A DNA stretch of 64,000 nt. It comes from Ruminococcaceae bacterium UBA6353 (GTDB lineage Bacteria; Bacillota; Clostridia; Oscillospirales; Acutalibacteraceae). Below are positions 61,897 through 64,000 of this stretch, piece after piece (within the stretch, counting starts at the first letter, position 1; the number at the start of each line of letters is the position of its first letter). The position numbers were made by a program, and so were the translations under genes. The stretch is from NCBI GenBank assembly GCA_002437905.1, contig DJRT01000014.1, positions 64,733 to 128,732 of the forward strand. Direction: 5' to 3'. The notes below the pieces were generated by a model. The model saw only the letters and a list, made by a program, of their open reading frames with translations. It made no database searches and was not told where the DNA came from.

Positions 61897-63654
61897 TCAA
61901 TGGGCAAATTGGCTATTGTACAGGGTGGCGTAGAAGCCGCCCTGCTGCAGAAGCTCCTCATGCCGCCCCTGCTCCACAATGTGGCCGTCCCGCATGACCA
62001 GTATGCGGTCGGCGGTGCGGATGGTGGAGAGACGGTGCGCCACAATGAACGAGGTGCGTCCCTGCATCAGGCGGTCAAAGGCGGATTGGATCTTCAGCTC
62101 GGTGCGGGCGTCGATGGAGGAGGTGGCCTCATCCAAAATCAGCATGGAGGGCTTTGCCAGCATCACGCGGGCAATGCACAGCAGCTGCCGCTGGCCGGCG
62201 GAAAGATTGCCGCTGGCCTCGGATATTGGCGTATCATACCCCTGCGGCAGCCGGCGGATGAAGCTGTGGGCGTGCGCGGCCTTGGCGGCGGCAATCATCT
62301 CCTCCTCGGTGGCAGCGGGGTTGCCGAATAGCAGGTTTTCCCGCACGGTGCCGGTTTTCAGCCAGGTTTCCTGCAGCACCATGCCGTAGGCGGCGCGCAG
62401 GCTGTGGCGGGAGACCGTGCGGATATCTTCGCCCTCCACCAGAATAGCACCCTCATTCACATCGTAAAAACGCATCAGCAGGTTGATCAGGGTGGTTTTG
62501 CCACAGCCGGTGGGGCCGACGATGGCGATGCGCTGGCCGGGCTGCACATGCAAATTCAGCCCCTCGATCAGCGGCCGCTCCGGTGTGTAGGCGAACGCCA
62601 CCTCCTGCAGGTCGATGTGCCCCTCCACCGGCTGCGGCAGCGCCGCCACCGGGTCGGGCGACTGCGCCGGTGCTTCGATCAGCTCAAAGAACCGGGCGGC
62701 GCAGGCCAGGGCGTTTTGCAGCTCGGTCACCACGCCGGAGATTTCATTGAAGGGCTTGGCATACTGTCCGGCGTAGCTGAGGAAGCAGGTCAGCCCGCCT
62801 ACCGTCAGTCCGCCGCTGATGGCGGCCAGCGCACCGGCCAGGCCGACACCGGCATAGATCAGGCTATTGATGAAGCGGGTGGTGGGATTGACCAGCGAGG
62901 AGAAGAAGGCAGCCTGCAGTGAGCAGCGCTGCAGCCGGCCATTTACCTCGTCAAAGCGGCGCTGGCTTTCTGCCCCGTAGCCGAAGGCCTGCACCGTCTT
63001 CTGCTGCTGGATCATCTCGTCGATCAGGGCGGTCTGCTCACCGCGGGTGACCGATTGCTCCCGGAACATGGCAAAGGAGCGCCGTGCGATAAACGAAGCG
63101 ATCAGCAGGGAGAGGGGGGTAAGCACCACCACCACCAGCGCAATGGGTGGGTGGATGGCCACCATGAACAGCAGGGTGCCGAGGATGGTAACGACGCCGG
63201 TGAACAGCTGGGTGAACCCCATCAGCAGTCCATCGGCAAACTGATCCACATCGGCGATCACCCGGCTGACGGTCTCGCCCACCGGGTGGGTATCCAGATA
63301 GGCCAGCGGGAGCTGCTGGATATGGTGGAACGCCTCGCGCCGCATATCCCGGATCACGCGGTAGGTGATGGCGTTGTTTACGGTGTTCATCACCCACTGC
63401 AGCAGTGCGGTCAGCGCCGCCAGAACGCCGCAGCGGATCAGCAGCGGCAGAATCAGCGTGAAATCGACCCGGCCGGCGCCGATCATGGCGTCAATCGCCC
63501 GGCCGAGCAGAATGGGGATATACAGGCTCAGCGCCACCGTAACGGCGGCCAGCAGGATGGAAAGCAGCAGCAGCACGCGGCAGCGGCGGATATACCGCCA
63601 CACCTGCAGCAGGGTGGCGCGCTTTTGCTGGCGGCTTTGTGCGGATTTAGCCAT
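61897..63654 (-). CDS. ABC exporter half-transporter, permease plus ATPase
   Basis: About 585 residues. Six membrane spans (about 20-300) are followed by an ATPase domain with Walker A GPTGCGKTT, signature NLSAGQRQLLCIARVML and Walker B MLILDEATSSID (catalytic Glu present), then the H-loop VAHRLST. The start MAKSAQSRQQ (63654) overlaps the stop of the upstream ABC gene by 8 nt, and the extended frame is only antisense-like sequence from that gene. It should pair with the upstream half-transporter in a heterodimer of the LmrCD/BmrCD multidrug type. Cargo unknown. Confidence 0.93.
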   Translation of the reverse strand: MAKSAQSRQQKRATLLQVWRYIRRCRVLLLLSILLAAVTVALSLYIPILLGRAIDAMIGAGRVDFTLILPLLIRCGVLAALTALLQWVMNTVNNAITYRVIRDMRREAFHHIQQLPLAYLDTHPVGETVSRVIADVDQFADGLLMGFTQLFTGVVTILGTLLFMVAIHPPIALVVVVLTPLSLLIASFIARRSFAMFREQSVTRGEQTALIDEMIQQQKTVQAFGYGAESQRRFDEVNGRLQRCSLQAAFFSSLVNPTTRFINSLIYAGVGLAGALAAISGGLTVGGLTCFLSYAGQYAKPFNEISGVVTELQNALACAARFFELIEAPAQSPDPVAALPQPVEGHIDLQEVAFAYTPERPLIEGLNLHVQPGQRIAIVGPTGCGKTTLINLLMRFYDVNEGAILVEGEDIRTVSRHSLRAAYGMVLQETWLKTGTVRENLLFGNPAATEEEMIAAAKAAHAHSFIRRLPQGYDTPISEASGNLSAGQRQLLCIARVMLAKPSMLILDEATSSIDARTELKIQSAFDRLMQGRTSFIVAHRLSTIRTADRILVMRDGHIVEQGRHEELLQQGGFYATLYNSQFAH

Positions 63655-64000
63655 GGGTGGACACCTCCTCCGGCATCTGGGATGCGCAGATCTCGCGGTA
63701 GACGGGGCAGCTTTCCAGTAGTGCCTCATGGGTGCCGAGGCCGACCAGCGCCCCGTCCTCCAGCACGGCAATGCGGTCGGCGTGGCGTACCGAGGCCATG
63801 CGCTGGGAAATCAGCAGCACTGTCGGGCGCTGGGGCAGCTGCCGCAGCGCCTGCCGCAGGCCGGCCTCGGTGGCGTAATCCAGCGCCGCGGCGCTGTCGT
63901 CTAAAATCAGGATATCCGGCCGGCGCACCAGTGCCCGTGCAATGGTCAGCCGCTGGCGCTGGCCGCCGGAAAGGTTGCGTCCGCCCTGCTCCAGGCGGAA
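63647..64000 (-). CDS. ABC exporter half-transporter, C-terminal part (5' cut by window end)
   Basis: 117 residues visible. The signature NLSGGQRQRLTIARALV leads to Walker B ILILDDSAAALD and the H-loop region LLISQRMAS. Walker B has Asp where the catalytic Glu should be, and Gln in the usual His position. This marks the degenerate ATP site typical of one partner in heterodimeric exporters. Its stop overlaps the ATG of the next half-transporter. The start lies beyond position 64000. Confidence 0.9.
   Translation of the reverse strand, partial: FRLEQGGRNLSGGQRQRLTIARALVRRPDILILDDSAAALDYATEAGLRQALRQLPQRPTVLLISQRMASVRHADRIAVLEDGALVGLGTHEALLESCPVYREICASQMPEEVSTHG

Overview
The window reads as chromosome of a GC-rich (about 60% by eye) anaerobic, spore-forming Clostridia member, most likely Oscillospirales/Ruminococcaceae from a gut-like habitat. 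The evidence is a SpoIVB sporulation peptidase, PcrA, HflX, an iron-sulfur two-subunit L-serine dehydratase, sodium-pump decarboxylase subunits, GH36/GH16/GH28/GH78-type carbohydrate enzymes, Firmicute-type promoters (TTGACA-17-TATAAT) and strong GGAGG ribosome sites. No phage, transposase or CRISPR array is visible.

Layout. 0-1.5 kb: the 3' part of a DUF4091 glycoside-hydrolase-like gene. 1.6-10.4 kb: mostly housekeeping, with sdaAB-sdaAA, pfkA, a cytidylate-kinase-like gene, a fused MacB-type ABC protein, a 67-aa membrane protein and spoIVB. 10.5-13.3 kb: a GH78-like gene divergent from an AraC regulator. 13.4-36.7 kb: a long single-strand surface and uptake locus. It holds a GH16 lipoprotein, a 962-aa binding protein with two carbohydrate-binding-like modules, two permeases, an NHL/TPR/YIP1 membrane protein, a DUF5696-type lipoprotein, two more permeases and a second binding protein. 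It ends with a secreted two-module beta-helix protein, a 40-aa peptide, a Thr-rich lipoprotein and a 1935-aa membrane-anchored protein with five such modules. 36.8-40.4 kb: GH36 alpha-galactosidase and a GH28-like protein. 40.5-42.9 kb: vanZ, a tRNA-Leu whose 3' end and terminator are duplicated, and a lower-GC orphan gene with a duplicated domain. 43.0-46.6 kb: an AraC regulator divergent from an MBL hydrolase / enolase-superfamily dehydratase / SDR operon. 46.7-51.0 kb: an LTA-synthase-like enzyme and decarboxylase gamma and beta subunits. 51-54.4 kb: pcrA and a 5'-truncated MBL-fold gene. 54.4-57.6 kb: a second GH36 plus a mutarotase-like gene. 57.6-61.9 kb: a small membrane protein with two LexA-like boxes, prs, hflX and a duplicated-domain lipoprotein. 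61.9-64 kb: a heterodimeric ABC exporter, one half cut by the window end.

The most notable system is the 13.4-36.7 kb locus. An extracellular GH16 would cut a polysaccharide, two binding-protein/permease sets would import products with an ATPase encoded elsewhere, and the large modular proteins would display or bind at the surface. Its substrate and the roles of the YIP1-type, DUF5696-type and 40-aa proteins are unknown to me. The second notable item is the apparently SOS-controlled three-helix protein at 57724-58089, which lacks the LysM domain of YneA-type division inhibitors.
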